A stretch of 64,000 nucleotides of DNA from Alligator mississippiensis (Eukaryota > Chordata > Crocodylia > Alligatoridae). Positions 11,501 to 23,499 of this stretch are shown piece after piece; position 1 is the first letter of the stretch, and the number at the start of each line of letters is the position of its first letter. The notes beneath the pieces were generated by a model, which saw only the letters and a list, made by a program, of their open reading frames with translations, ran no database searches and had not been told where the DNA came from. The stretch lies in contig NC_081824.1 of the NCBI RefSeq assembly GCF_030867095.1, forward strand, positions 91,009,882 to 91,073,881. The letters run 5' to 3'. The translations under genes and the position numbers were made by a program.

Positions 11501-12289
11501 TCTGCCAGGGGAATGTGGTATTATTTATTCACTACAAGGTTCCCAACATCTCCAGCAACTGTGGTCGTGTTCTTATGGAGGGCTTAAAGATCTAATTGCA
11601 AAAACAACAGAAAATAGTTCAAGCCTGATCCACATAAATGTTACTCCTGGCCAGCTACAATCCCCTCTCGTCATTGAAAAAGGAACAATTTCTGTTTGTT
11701 TGCTAGTCTAGACGCTATGTTTTTACATCTGACAATTCACCAACCTGTTTGGCGAAAACATTGTGACAGTTGTCTCAAGTTTTGGGTTGGTTTCATTTGA
11801 GTTAGCCCCTAGAAACTGAAGTGACCTGTTTCAGGGGATATTAAAACAGTCTTAGACTCCCTCCTCAAATTTTCAACCCTAAATATGAAGATTTTAAGTA
11901 TAACTACTGGGTACCCTAATGAACACACAGAACTTCCTCAAAAAATCTTCTTACCCAGCTCTCTACATCTTAATTTAATATTTGCCAAAATGGACCTTTA
12001 AATGAAGCTTTTAAAACTTAATTGTTTTTCCTCCACCACTAAATATTGTTCAAAGTCAACATCCATTTTTAATGGCAATAAGATCAGCATTACAAATGTG
12101 ACAGAAGACTGCATTATGGTTTTTAGCTTTTAACGTGAGTTGGTTATAAAGGGTCATATAACATTGTGTATGGTTTTGACTTCTTCTCTGGAGTGGAATT
12201 TGATGGCTCTTTACTGCAGTGGGGGGAGGGAGGGAATGTCAAGAGTGCAACTTGTACCTCCTTTTCCAGAATATCAAGGCTAGGGAGGC
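8559..12289. other. Unique AT-rich intergenic DNA
   Basis: Almost 4 kb without a supported exon or repeat. Small reading frames (for example 10315-10530, 10858-11085, 11451-11711) lack splice context or recognisable domains. Some conserved non-coding elements could be hidden here, but that cannot be judged from one sequence. Confidence 0.5.
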
Positions 12290-13865
12290 ATGACTGAGGA
12301 AAAACACTGTATCATCCTAAGATGTGGACAGAAAAGAAGCAGGACCACCCACCTTAATCTTTCCTTACACAGCAACATGCCCCTTTATAAATCCATGGTG
12401 CTTCCACACCTTGAATACTGTGTCCAGTTCTGGTCCCCACACCTCAGAAAGGATACAGAAGAACTAGAGAAGGTCCAGAGAAGGGCAACAAGTATGGAGG
12501 GGCTTCCATATGAGGAGAAACTAAAGAAACGAAGCCTATTCCGTTTAGAAGAGATGCTTCAGGGGGGGCATGATGAGGGTTTACAAAATACTAAATGGCA
12601 AAAAGGGAGTAAATAGGCATTTATTTTTTACTCTCTCTCACACAATATGACAACCAGGGCTCACAAAATGAAACTAGTAAGTAGTAAGTTTAAAACTAAT
12701 AAAAGGAAGTTCTTTTTCACACAGCACATAATTAAAGTATGGGACTCCCTGCTACCACACGTTGTGGAAGCTGGTAGTTTAGCCAGATTCAAAAAGAGAT
12801 TGGACAGATTCTTGAAGGAAAGGGGTAGCAGTTAGGGCTGTGCGAAGCTTCAGTCACTGATTTGATTCGGTGGAGATTCAGCCCGATTTGGTGGCCAAAT
12901 CTCCAAATCCAAACTGAATCAGAGGATGCTTTAATCTCTCCGAATCAAGTCAGAACCCTCCAAATTGATTTGGAGAGATTCAGACATAGAGACAGCTTTA
13001 AATTTTTTTTCTACACACCTCTAGGTACCAGGCGGCTTGTGAATGCTGCAATGCTGGGGTGCATGAAGTATCCCACAGAATGCGGGGGGCTCCCCAGTGT
13101 GCTTGGCAGCAGACCCAGAAGTGGACCAGAAGCACTTCCGGTCCACTTCCAGGTCCGCTGGCAAGCACTCAGGGGGGGCCCCCTTCTCCTCCCCCTGGTT
13201 CAGTGACTGGTGCCTCCTGGGTCGGGGGGGGGACCTGGGATCCCCCTGTGGCTGAGTACCAAGCCAGGGGGCGCAGGAGACCCCCCATGTCCTCCCTGGT
13301 GGACCCAGAAGTGAACTGGAAGTATTTCCAGTCCACTTCCAAGTTTGCCACCGAGCATGCAGAGCCCCCCCCCCGCTCCTGTGGGATGCTCTATGCGTCC
13401 CAACATGCATCCCAGCAATCACGAGCCACGCCTATTACCTCATGGTATGTAGAAAAAACATTTAACACTGTGTCTACGGCTGAATTGCTGATTGTCTGAA
13501 TCAGCATCAAATCTTCAGGTTCAGATTTGGCAGAATTGAATCAGGAACAGTGATCCAAATCAGCTAATCAAATCACTGTCCCTGATTTGGGCTGAATCCA
13601 AATCCAAATTGAATAGGGCCCATTTTGCACACCCCTAGTAGCAGTAGCTATCAAGCAATGGAGCTAAATATACAGCCTATGAATTAGCATTTCATAGACC
13701 TTAAATGCTGGAGGCTACAAGTAAGAATTGAAGAGTGGAAAAAACCCTGGTCAGACCCAGTCTGCTCTCCCTTTCAGCATCCACTCTGCCACTGTGCCAG
13801 GATTCTGGGCAAGATGTACCTATGGTCTGACCCAGTAAATGGCAATGCTTATGTTCTTATGTCCT
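12290..13865 (+). mobile_element. CR1/L3-like LINE 3' end, interrupted by hAT copy A
   Basis: Plus-strand frames carry [19 protein letters not shown] with EKVQRRAT (12290-12616), then KFKTNKRKFFFTQHIIKVWD and FKKRLDRFLKE (12647-12832), the C-terminal signature of CR1-clade LINEs. After the hAT at 12833-13637 the 3' UTR resumes at 13646. It ends with GGTCTGACCCAGTAAATGGC followed by a CTTATGTTCTTATGTCC tail, the form known from L3/CR1-type elements. The two coding blocks are in different frames. Confidence 0.8.
12833..13637 (+). mobile_element. hAT-like MITE copy A (TAGGGCTGTGC family)
   Basis: The element starts TAGGGCTGTGCGAAGCTTC and ends GCACACCCCTA, forming terminal inverted repeats. It is bounded by a perfect 8-bp target duplication GTAGCAGT (12825-12832 and 13638-13645). 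Subterminal regions are dense in GATTC/GAATC motifs. The core is GC-rich and contains a GGAAGTGGACC/GGTCCACTTCC palindrome near 13113-13152. The frames in the core are compositional, not coding. It lies in the 3' part of a LINE and is therefore younger than it. Confidence 0.92.
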
Positions 13866-15062
13866 AACATAGACACTGTAAGAGAAGATTTTGGACAACG
13901 GTTCTATATCTTTATTGCTCCAATTTCTGTGATTACTTGCCTTAATTCAAACAGCAGATTGTCCAATTTCTTTCAGTTTTTACAACCATTTCCCAAGACC
14001 AGATAGTCTTAGGCTCTGATCTGCTAAAGTAGACCCTTATACTTATATGAAACCCTATTTTAATCAATGGGGCTCCATGGAGACACAATGGTCTGCCCAA
14101 ACCAATCAAGTTGCAAGAATGGAGCCCAAATTGAGTATTAGCATTAGACCGATAGTAAGCAGTATAGTTTCCCGAGTACTCCAGTGATTAGTTAAAGCTC
14201 CTGAAGATCCAACCAAAAGGTGCCATGCAGCAAATTTCCGGCAACCTTCGTCTAACAAGAGCATTTGACTCACATGGCTGTCTGACAGTGGTATATAGTC
14301 TGATTTCTTGCTTACTTTAATGACAACTGGGTTGGTGAGCAATAATTAAGAGCACTGCAGAGACTGAGAGCATTGCATTTCATTTTACCATGTGTATTAA
14401 AATATGTAAATATTTATTGCATGTGTGACTGCTTGCATAAGGACACTTTTACATGACTAAGAACTTGCAAGTTTGGGCCCAAAGCACAATACCAGCATGC
14501 TATTTCTTTATTATCCTTTGCACCAGTATCAGCAATGGGATGCTTGAAGAGTGCTCATAACGTATAGTGAGGCCCTTGGGTGAAATGCACTATGCAAAAC
14601 TAGTAATGCATGCAAGTTATATAAAACTGTAACAGTAATGCACATGTCTTCTCTGGCTTAAAAATGTAGCTTTAATAGCTGGTAAATGTCAATTCATTAT
14701 AACAAGGTAGCAGTCTGCAGACATATCTTAAATACATATTTAAAGATCATCCATGTACACAAAAGCACAAGTATTACAGAGAATGATGTTTTAAATCCTG
14801 TTTGTATCACAACCTTAAAAGCAAGAAGCACAAAAAGCTATTTGATCACTTGGCCTAACTCAATTTACAAGAAGCTTGTGTTATTTTTTACATCCATATA
14901 CATTTTCTTCCATTTGACTAAAAATATCGATACGTGCAGAAAGCTTTCTTTTCCATTAAGTGCAGGCACACATTGGATTCTCAGCACTAGCAATCAATTT
15001 AGTAACTACGGCTTCTGATACCACTTTCAGATTTTTCACATCTGCCAAGTCATGCAAACTGT
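13866..15062. other. Unique intergenic DNA
   Basis: AT-rich sequence with no supported exon or repeat. Confidence 0.5.
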
Positions 15063-15190
15063 ATAGATGACTATTGGACAAGCTTTCAGACCTGAGAAAG
15101 GGCACTTGATGCCTGAAAACATGTCCAAGAACTCTATATAGTTCAGAGGATCATATACTGTTGCTCCAATAAAAGATATCACAGAAAATC
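15063..15190 (+). repeat. Penelope-like terminal remnant, copy 1 (diverged)
   Basis: Contains ACAAGCTTTCAGACCTGAGA, then AAAGGGCACTTGATGCC, and TTGCTCCAATAAAAGATATC, the same order as the better copies at 25.9 and 55.5 kb. TTGGACAAGCTTTCAG pairs with the complement of CTGAAAACATGTCCAA at 14 of 16 positions, forming a hairpin round the CTGA-containing core. Confidence 0.5.
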
Positions 15191-16805
15191 CTTACCTCTC
15201 ATACACTTCCTGGACCATCACAATGACAATGCTCCAACCCTACTAAGTCATACAAAGGAATGGATTTGCCTTCTTATGCATTTAAGTATGTTGTGTTTTC
15301 TTTGTGCACTAAATAACCTCTAATGTCAAGATAAGTGAGGTAAATTCAACCACTTAAATTCACATAACTGGTATGAAAATAAAGTACTACAATGCTACAG
15401 TAGACTGGAGTTGGGTTGAGGCCTCATACCATTTGTTCGGCTTGCTGTTTTCAGTGCACATCTGTGGACATATCAAACTGTCAGACCAGATTTCTGGACT
15501 GCTTTAATGTGTTCCAAAAGATAAACACTCTTATACTTAGAAGAGGAAATTAAGGCCTTCTTTTGCTGATAAAAATATGATTTACAACTGAGGTTATGGA
15601 CAGAAGCTTTGCAATTAAAAATGCCGTTTAAACATTTTTCCCCTAACTATCAATGAAACCAGAGTGTCAGCATAATGCCATGTGTTAATTTTAACTTGAT
15701 TTACTAGGAATAATCCCCTTGAGTCAGTAGCTGACCTCCAAAACATTGTAGCTTCCTGTGGGATAACAAGGAATAATAAGAAACATGTTACTGTAAAATA
15801 AGCGAGCCTGGTGTTGTGTGAAGTTTGTTCCTGTGTTGTCAGATAGACAAGCTGGTAGCAAGTACTCAGCAATAATCAAATAAATGTCCAGAGACCTTTT
15901 CCTAACAGACAACTCAGCAACTTCAAACAGATTTTTGAGCTAATTCACTGGCGGTATGGGCCGATAAAGCAGTATTAATCTCCTGCTTTAAATCAAGTTT
16001 GTCATAAGGCTCCATTAATCTCTCCCACATTATCAAGAGTCTCAGTGGCAGGAAATTATATTTCTAAATTGAATTTTGTTCTGTTTCAGCATAGTAAGAA
16101 ATATTTTCCAAACTGTTAATAGGATGTGTAAGAGCTGAGACTCTGACAATATCTTTGAATAAATAAAAGCCATAAATTAAAGCCACTTGCTTCCAAGTAT
16201 CTATGTTATAACAAAATAAGGGTCACTGATTATCTAGGAAGGAGTAATCAAATACAGGATTTTAAATAAAGAGTGAGGCAGTAGATGGTTAACCTCGTAA
16301 TTTACCTCTTTATAGCAATTGGTTGAATTGTTTTTTGGGTTTTTTTAAATCAAAAAACAAAAAACTTTATAACCAATCTTCCGGCACTAATAAAACACTT
16401 ATCGATTCTTAGTGCATATGCTTACTCTACAAAATGTTCTAACTTGCAGTCACTACCAATGATAGAAACTGATACTGTTTATTGGAGCCTAGGCCCCTTT
16501 ATTTCAGGGAAGACTAATTTACAGTAAGTAAATGTCTGAGTTAAATGTATTGTTCTAGGACTAAAATGTATAACTACACACAACAGAACAACTTTGTTTT
16601 GAGACAAGTAATAGGGCAACGGTGAGGATGTCAGTATTCAGCAGAATGCACTGGAATCTACAGCAGCCCTGATAAATTGTGTACCTCCCTACCAACCCCT
16701 GGAAAACATTTCAGCAATTTCAAATGTTTAAATAGATTTACCCTACAGAATTCTTTGGATCTTATCTATTATACAACATTACCATCTTGCTGAGTGTTAC
16801 TAAAC
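15191..16805. other. Unique AT-rich intergenic DNA
   Basis: No gene or repeat recognised. A T-run followed by an A-run near 16330-16367 can fold back on itself and is probably low-complexity sequence. Confidence 0.5.
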
Positions 16806-17281
16806 TAGGGTTACCATACATCCAGGTTTTCCCAGACATGTCTTCTTTTCTGGACCCCTATCTTCTTTCCAGGTGGGTTTTCAAAAATGCAAGCAAATAT
16901 CTGGGTTTTTGCTTTGCCTCTGCTTTTTCTTGGAGGTGGGGGCAGCAGGGAAGCTGATTAGCTGTTGGGAGATCAGGTGTTCTGCCTGCAAGCCCCAGCA
17001 AGTGTATGTCTGTGTTGGCCTGTGACCAAACTGCATGGGCAGCAGGGCTGAGAGGGAGCACGGGGCTGTGGGTCGGGAGTGCGGGACACTGGCAGGGCTG
17101 GCAGGGGCAGGGGCCTCCTGGCCAGGAGTGAGGGGGAGCCAGGGAGCTGAGGGTCAGGAGTGAGGAACACCAGCAGGGCTAGGGGGTACAGGGGGCATAT
17201 CACTGCCCCCCCCACAAACATATAACCCTTCCCTCTTCCCCCACAGATGTCCTCTTTTTTAGAATTGGAAATATAACCCTA
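16806..17281. mobile_element. MITE with TAGGGTTACCATA ends, copy 1
   Basis: The left end TAGGGTTACCATACATCCAG and right end ATATAACCCTA are inverted. Just inside are CCCAGACATGTC at the left and GATGTCCTC at the right, also complementary. The core is GC-rich. ACTAAA flanks both sides, a possible target duplication. A second copy starts at 24891. Confidence 0.6.
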
Positions 17282-17348
17282 ACTAAAAAGTATCAGTCAG
17301 AGTGATGTCAAATACAAGTGTAGCACACCCAAAATGTACAAGTCATTC

Positions 17349-18291
17349 TGTGCTATAAAGTGTGTTTCATGTTGCTGTGCATCGTGTTTGGCTGTAAAGC
17401 ATGATCTGTGTGTATTTTGTGTAACATAATTGTTGTATATTGTGCCTCCTCTAGGAGTGAGAGGACCAGCTCCCCTCTCCCTCATTGTGTCCAGATTCCT
17501 CAACAGAATCTGTTAAACCAGTTTAACAGGCCTTCTAGCCTAGCCCCACTGTTAAACCAGTTTAGTCACTCTGGCCAAATCCTGGAGGGATGACCACCTT
17601 TGAATTGATTGGTCTGCATTAGCAGTGTTCCAGTGACGCTGTGATGAGGTCAGAAAAGTTATTTAGGGTTCAGGCCACCTGGGCTGGTGGGCTCTCTGTT
17701 TTTTCCCTGGGTCCCCTCTGCGGAGGGGACGGGGAAGGCTGGAATGCTTGCTAGAGCCTGAGGCCAGGTAGTATAGAGAATCAGGGTTTCAAGTCAAGTA
17801 GCTGTGTGGGTTTTGGACTAGGAGTCCAGGGCAGGAGCTGGTAGCTCACCCCCACAACCACTCAAGCAGGAACAGAGATCAGCGCTCCCCAGCAGCTCGG
17901 TGGAGTCACATCAGCAGGAATCCAGGGCAGGAGCAGAGATCAGCACTCCCCAGAAACTCGGCAGAATTACGTCAACTCACCGAAGGGCCCTTCACAATGC
18001 AGAGGGAACCGGTCCCCCCAGAGGACAGCAACGGTGAGGAAGACTACACACCAAATTCCCAGGGACTAACCTCTTTTGGGTCAAGACTCCCCCACTCTCA
18101 GACTGCCAAGCCTGGAGTCAAAGGCTCCCCAATAGGGGTAGGGGTGATATAGGGTATACTTTGAACCAGGACTGTTTTTGTTTTCCTTGACTGTATGTTG
18201 TATTCCGGTGTTTGCCTCTGTAATAAATCAGGGGTTTGTGTCCATATTGCTTGCAAGGGAAAGGTTGTTGGCTTTATTGAACACCCTAGCA
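17349..18291 (+). mobile_element. Probable solo LTR (ERV-like fossil)
   Basis: A 943-bp block begins TGTGCTATAAAG and ends CACCCTAGCA. ATTC occurs directly outside both ends (17345-17348 and 18292-18295), fitting a 4-bp target duplication. An AATAAA polyadenylation signal lies near 18221 with GT-rich sequence after it, as in an R-U5 region. A 62-bp unit around GATCAGC(G/A)CTCCCC is duplicated in tandem from 17866 and 17928. No internal retroviral genes adjoin it. Boundaries rest on the small duplication and the TG...CA ends. Confidence 0.5.
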
Positions 18292-19499
18292 ATTCATTTA
18301 GTGTTTCCCAGGGTGCTCAAGCCAAGATGAAATATATTTAGTGCCCCAAAATTGAACCCAGCCCTTGTTGCAGCTGACAGGTGCTTGGCAGAAGGGTTAC
18401 ACACATTTAAAGCAAAGGCAGCTTCTACAGGATGCCATAATGGTAGCCACAAAGTACAAATATGTACCTTTGAGTGAGAAATCATTTTGATTTCCATTGC
18501 TGAATTAACTAAATCGTTCTGACTTTTGTTATGGATGCTGGTACATGCATGCAACAGATTAGGGCCAGATGCAAAGCCAACTGAAATGAATGAAAAGATA
18601 CATTTACTTTATTAGCTTTGGATTGTATCCAACTGAAATTAATTTTTCATAAGAGTTAGATTCCCCATCTACTAGTAGCAGAGAGGTATTTTATAGACAA
18701 GTGACTATATAATCATTGCCACAAAGAACTTTCAAATCTAAATTTAGCTGTGACGTGATATGATGAAAGAAACAATAGGTAAGGAATGAAGTGTTAAGCA
18801 AGGTAATTACACTCTGACTCAGTTTGGTGCTCCTATTTGCTATTCCAGTAAAGTAATAATCGTGACTGACTTGCTTTGTAGGTATTATAGAAATTTAAAT
18901 AGGCAAGCTCTTGCTATTAAATCAATGACCTTGAGAGTCTATCATAGCTACTGTTATGGCTTTTGTTATTGTAGTATTGGAGCACTTCACAATTGTTAAT
19001 GCATTTAACATCACTACAAAATAACAAAAGTTTTTTGATCAAACATTTTTGTTAAAGATACATTGAAAAGATTTCTCAATTCAGGATAAGGTACGTGCGA
19101 CAGAGTGCATTGGGTGCAGCCTGCCCAGTAGTACAATAGGTACAGTACTCACCAAGACATGAGACACTCTAATTGAAGCTCCTTCTCCATATCAGGGATT
19201 TTAAGGATTACAACCTGGGTCTCCTACTTCCCAAGTAACTGTCTTAACTAGCCAACTATTTTGGACTAGCACACACTTTTCATCTTTCAGAAGATAGGAA
19301 TGTTTAATTCTAATGCAGAACCACAATTCCTCCATTTTCCACAAAACAACATTCCTGTTTTCTGGCCAAGATATTCACAGTAACTTTGAGAGGAAGAGAA
19401 GTACTATTCTCCCTTTTAAAACTGGAAAGCTGAACCACAGAATGAAATGGAGAGCATCTTTATATAGGCTCTGAGAGTGGGAGGCTTCTTTAATTAAAA
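18292..19499. other. Unique intergenic DNA
   Basis: No supported gene or repeat. Confidence 0.5.
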
Positions 19500-19770
19500 C
19501 GCCTTCAATGTCTCGCATATTCAGTGGTCTGCACTTCAAAATGGTGGTGGGGGTGCTTTAACTAAAGCTTGTTCACCGAGCTTTAGTTAAAGCACCCCCA
19601 CCATAATTTGGAAGTGTGGGGATGCTGAATACACAAGATGCCAAGGCTGCTGAAACATGCTAATTAGCATGCTCCAGCAGACTCGATTCATCAATAAAAT
19701 CAAGTCTGCTCTGATGTGCTGTAATTACAGTGTACCAGAGCACGTGTCCCACATGTCTACAGGCACCCTG
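19500..19770. mobile_element. Fold-back MITE with long hairpin
   Basis: A perfect 25-bp inverted repeat (19545-19569 and 19579-19603) around a 9-base loop forms the core. Complementarity continues outward with gaps, ATATTCAG near 19518 against CTGAATACAC near 19625. A second palindrome around CATGCTAATTAGCATG follows at 19657-19672. Such stacked palindromes are typical of non-autonomous fold-back transposons. Superfamily not assigned. Confidence 0.6.
19545..19603. repeat. Perfect 25-bp inverted repeat, 9-base loop
   Basis: The arm TGGTGGGGGTGCTTTAACTA (then AAGCT) is followed by loop TGTTCACCG and the exact reverse complement. Absence of mismatches suggests either recent origin or gene conversion between arms. 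Confidence 0.95.
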
Positions 19771-21608
19771 AATCACTTGCCCAAGGAAGTCTGGGAAGGA
19801 ACAAGGAATGGAAACCAGGTCTTTTAAGTCCTAGGCTAGCATCCTAAGCATCAGGCCACCTTTTCTGTAGGCAAAGAGTAATCAAAAGAAACATTTTCTT
19901 TCCAGAGAATTTGAAAGCAACTATTATGGTCTTTTTACTTGCCTTTTTGGCTACTTATTCACTGTAGCAATCACAGCCATCACCTTCCACCAAAGAAAGC
20001 ACTTTAAGGAGGAGTTTGCAGTCCAACCACCAATGTCAATGTATTATATACTCTGCCCATTCAGGAGGTTGTATCACATTTCTGTGGTACCCCCTCCTCA
20101 GCTGGGTAGTTTGCAATAGGTACTTCTCACTTAATGAGAGGAAACTCCATTCAAAATGTTTTACACTTTTCTTTTAAGACCTCAGATTGGCATCTTTTTC
20201 TATACTAACCAATGTCTACAAATAAGAAAAGAAGTATCTTCTTAGACCATGTACTCCTCTGGAAGTTGCAACTGAAGGAGCCACTCCATCATGCCTTTTA
20301 AATTATATTGCCTCAGGTACATTTTCTGGTTTTTCAAAGCTCCTTTCTAAATGCGATAGTGTTCAAAGAGACTCTAGCATGTTTACAAAAACCCATATGA
20401 CAAGTAATGGTCAAAACAATGGTATGCCAATTTAAATATAAAACACTAAGCTACATCTCTTTCTTAGGATATATTAATGAGAAAGTAGGAAACAAATGCT
20501 GGAATACTTTGGACAAAACATGAAGCATTTGCTAGAACTAGTTTAAACGTTTCTCAAGGGGAAACATGCTCTAAGGCAGAAATATTGTTTGTAACCATTT
20601 CTTTGTTACCTTGTGCTTCCCTCACCTGCCTGATCTATGGATTATTGTCACTCTTCTGACTCGGGCTAAACTCATTTGAGTGAGGACTATGTTCTTCAGA
20701 TCTATACAGTACTTAAGACAACCAGACTCTGATGAAAGTCCCTTAGTGTGAATGCAATATAGTGTGCCAGAATTCTCCAACTGACATGTACTCCTATAAG
20801 AAAAAAACCTCACCTACATCTTCCATTCCAGTGACTCTCGTTCTGATTGCCAGTATAGGGGCACTTTCCTACACAAGTTAGTGGGCATAAGCATTCCCAA
20901 AATTAAACTTCATAAGAAACCTTCCTGTCAGGAAGGTTCCTAGTTCCCATCATCCATCTAGTTACACTGGTTTGTGGCGTAGGATGTCTAGTATTAGTCC
21001 TGCCCTGTAGCAGTGACAGGTTTAAGGCTTGACATCCTGAGAGGATAGAAATCAGAGCTTTATGCCACTGGCAAGCAAGAGGTAGCAGCAAATAATTCAT
21101 GATAATTATACTTAAATGCATTCTCATGGCCTGACAACTCTGCATAAAACCAGACAGAAAAGCAAAACCAGATGTTTATCCCTCCACTGACTTTGCACTC
21201 CAAGAATTGCTTTCAATTTGAGAGCAACACAAAATATTTCAAAAACTATTATAACAGCTTTGTTGCATCTTCCCACCTGGAAAGCCTAGGGTTTTCGTAT
21301 CAGAATCCCAACGCTCTTAGACTCTAAGAAAGCATTTTTTCTTAGGTAATAGTGGTGTCTGTTTAAAATAACATGAGCTTTCTATGCATATAACTCTTGC
21401 CTTTGGAGCCTGGTATTTTGAAGCTCTTTCCTGTATTCCATTAGAAATGCTCCAGGATGGAAAGGATCCTTTCACTTAACAAAGAAGCATACTTTTATTT
21501 ACAGTAAAGATTTGATAATTCTGTGTCCTGACATACAGGTTAAACCAAATTTCGCAGACATCCAAAATGCTTGGTAAAACTGTAGTTCCAGATAATCAGA
21601 CTCTTCCC
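19771..21608. other. Unique intergenic DNA
   Basis: No exon or repeat recognised in about 1.8 kb. Confidence 0.5.
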
Positions 21609-23499
21609 TGCTATACCAGGTTTGGGTTCCAAGGACAGCCATTGCTCAGGTTACCACATGGTAATCACACAATCCTTGCCCTGATCCAGCTCTAGGGTAA
21701 CCTCTCCTTCTCATTTGCCTGCCATGCTTTGATGTACTTATCTGATTGAAAGGGAGGGTGTTACTGTACAATTACTTCCTTGTCAAGACCTTGGCCCTCT
21801 TAGCCTCTGCTCCCTTCCTTTAGCTGGGCCTTCTAGCCTAGTCCCACTGTGCTGGACCTGGCTTCTGGGCTCCAATTTGTCTCGATCACTTTGGTTTTCA
21901 GCTTCTTGCCCTACCTTGTGCAGTGAGCCAAAGCAGGCTCTCCCCCTGGCCCCGTCACAACCCTGCTCTGGGCAGTGAGCCCACTTTGGCTCTGCCTGGA
22001 CCCCTGGCCCTGTCTCCACCCTACTCTGGGCACTAATCCTGTTTTTGCTCCATCTACTCCATGCCTTGGACCCCCAGCCCTTTTGGCAGTGCTCAAAATG
22101 CTCTCATGCCCTCAGGCATTATTGGAATCTCCTTAACTCCTAATAATCCCAACCCAAAAAGCCAGTATGAACTGTAACAAAAAAAAATAAACCTGATGGC
22201 TATAACACAAATTAAATTCTAAACCCAAACATTAATAGGAACTCACTATCAGGGCAGCAAGTCTTCCCCTTATCCTAGGTTGTCTCTCTCTGCATGTGAT
22301 CAGTGCTTTACTGGCAGTCCTTAGGGCAGCTCAGAAGTCAGCTAGGTGGCCTCCTACAATGCTCCTGACCAGAAGCTCCCCTCCTTGTGGCTTGCAGAGA
22401 ACAGACTGCCTGACCTGGCTCAGGCCCTAGGCTTATATGCTGTCTAAGCCCTGCCACTTCTGGTCAGGTAGTTGTTCCAGGGCAGTTAACGAGTGGCACT
22501 GCCCCTCTAGCAGCCTCCCTGCTACCCAAGATAGGCTCTACCCTTCTGGACTAGTAGCTAACTTTTGTCCTAAACTGCTTATTTCTTAGCAGCTAACTTG
22601 CCTTAGGCAGAGTTTTCCTGAACAAGCAGCAGATGTGTCCCTTTAATGAGCAGCTCCCTAACTAGCAAGCAGTTTGCTTTGCCGCTTTCCCTTTAGCTGG
22701 TCTGTATTCAGTAGGGCTGTGCGAAGCTTCGGTTCCCGATTTGATTTGGTCTGATTCAGTGGCTGAATCTCAGAATCCAAATTGAATCAGAGGACCCTTT
22801 AATTTCTCCAAGTTGAATAGGAACCCTCTGAATCGATTCAGAGAGATTCAGAAAGATTTGGAGATTCAAACATAGAGCCAGCTTTAAATGTTTTTTCTAC
22901 ACACCTCTAGGTAGCAGGGGCTTGTGAGCACTGTGATGCTGAGGTGCATGAAGCATCCCACAGGAGTGCGGAGGGCTCCCCGGTGCTCTCAGAAACAGAC
23001 CCAGAAGTGGACCAGAAGCACTTCTGGTGCACTCCCAGGTCTGGGGGGGCACCTGGGGTCCCCCACAGCCAATTGCCGAGCCAAGGGGACATGAGGGGGG
23101 GCCCCCGGCGTGCTCCTCAGCAGACCCAGAAGCAGACCAGAAGTACTTCTGGTCCACTTCCTGGTTCACCACCAAGACGTGGAGCTCCATGTGCCCCAGC
23201 ATCACAGCAATCATGAGCCACGACTGCTACCTCAAGGTATGTATAACAAACTTTTAAAGCTGTGTCTGTGTCCAAATCGCTGATTCTCTGAATCGGCATC
23301 GAATCTTCAGATTTGGATTTGACCAAGTCAAATCAGGGACAGTGATCTGAATCAACTAATCAAATCATTGTCCTTGATTCAGGCCGAATCCGAAACTGAA
23401 TTGAATAGGGCCCGCTTTGCACAGACCTGGCATTCAGCTGCTTGGACTCTATTGGTTGTAGTTTCTCTCCTTAAAGTAACAGGAGACCCAGTCACCTCA
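21609..23499 (-). mobile_element. Solo LTR fossil (minus), hosting hAT copy B
   Basis: This minus-strand block is related to the LTR at 51591-52596. Shared landmarks in the same order are TGTTACTTTAAGGAGAGAAAC near the 5' end, a GCATATAAGCCT TATA box (22430-22440), GGCTAGAAGGCCCAG (about 21824-21838), and a GGCATGGCAGGCAAA-like block near 21715. Without the nested hAT it is about 1.17 kb. The exact ends and target duplication could not be fixed. No gag, pol or env sequence adjoins it, so it looks like a solo LTR left by recombination. Confidence 0.6.
22712..23429 (+). mobile_element. hAT-like MITE copy B (TAGGGCTGTGC family)
   Basis: Starts TAGGGCTGTGCGAAGCTTCG and ends TTTGCACAGACCTG. It is flanked by GTATTCAG (22704-22711) and GCATTCAG (23430-23437), an 8-bp target duplication with one difference. 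The same GATTC-rich arms and GC-rich core with an AGTGGACCAGAAG/CACTTCTGGT palindrome occur as in copy A. It lies within an LTR fossil and is younger than it. Confidence 0.9.

Noticed and set aside
17533-21851. 24-bp near match GGCCTTCTAGCCTAG then (C/T)CCCACTGT at about 17529 and 21826
   Set aside because: The two LTR-like blocks it lies in have opposite orientations, so the shared words are not collinear; no wider similarity was seen.
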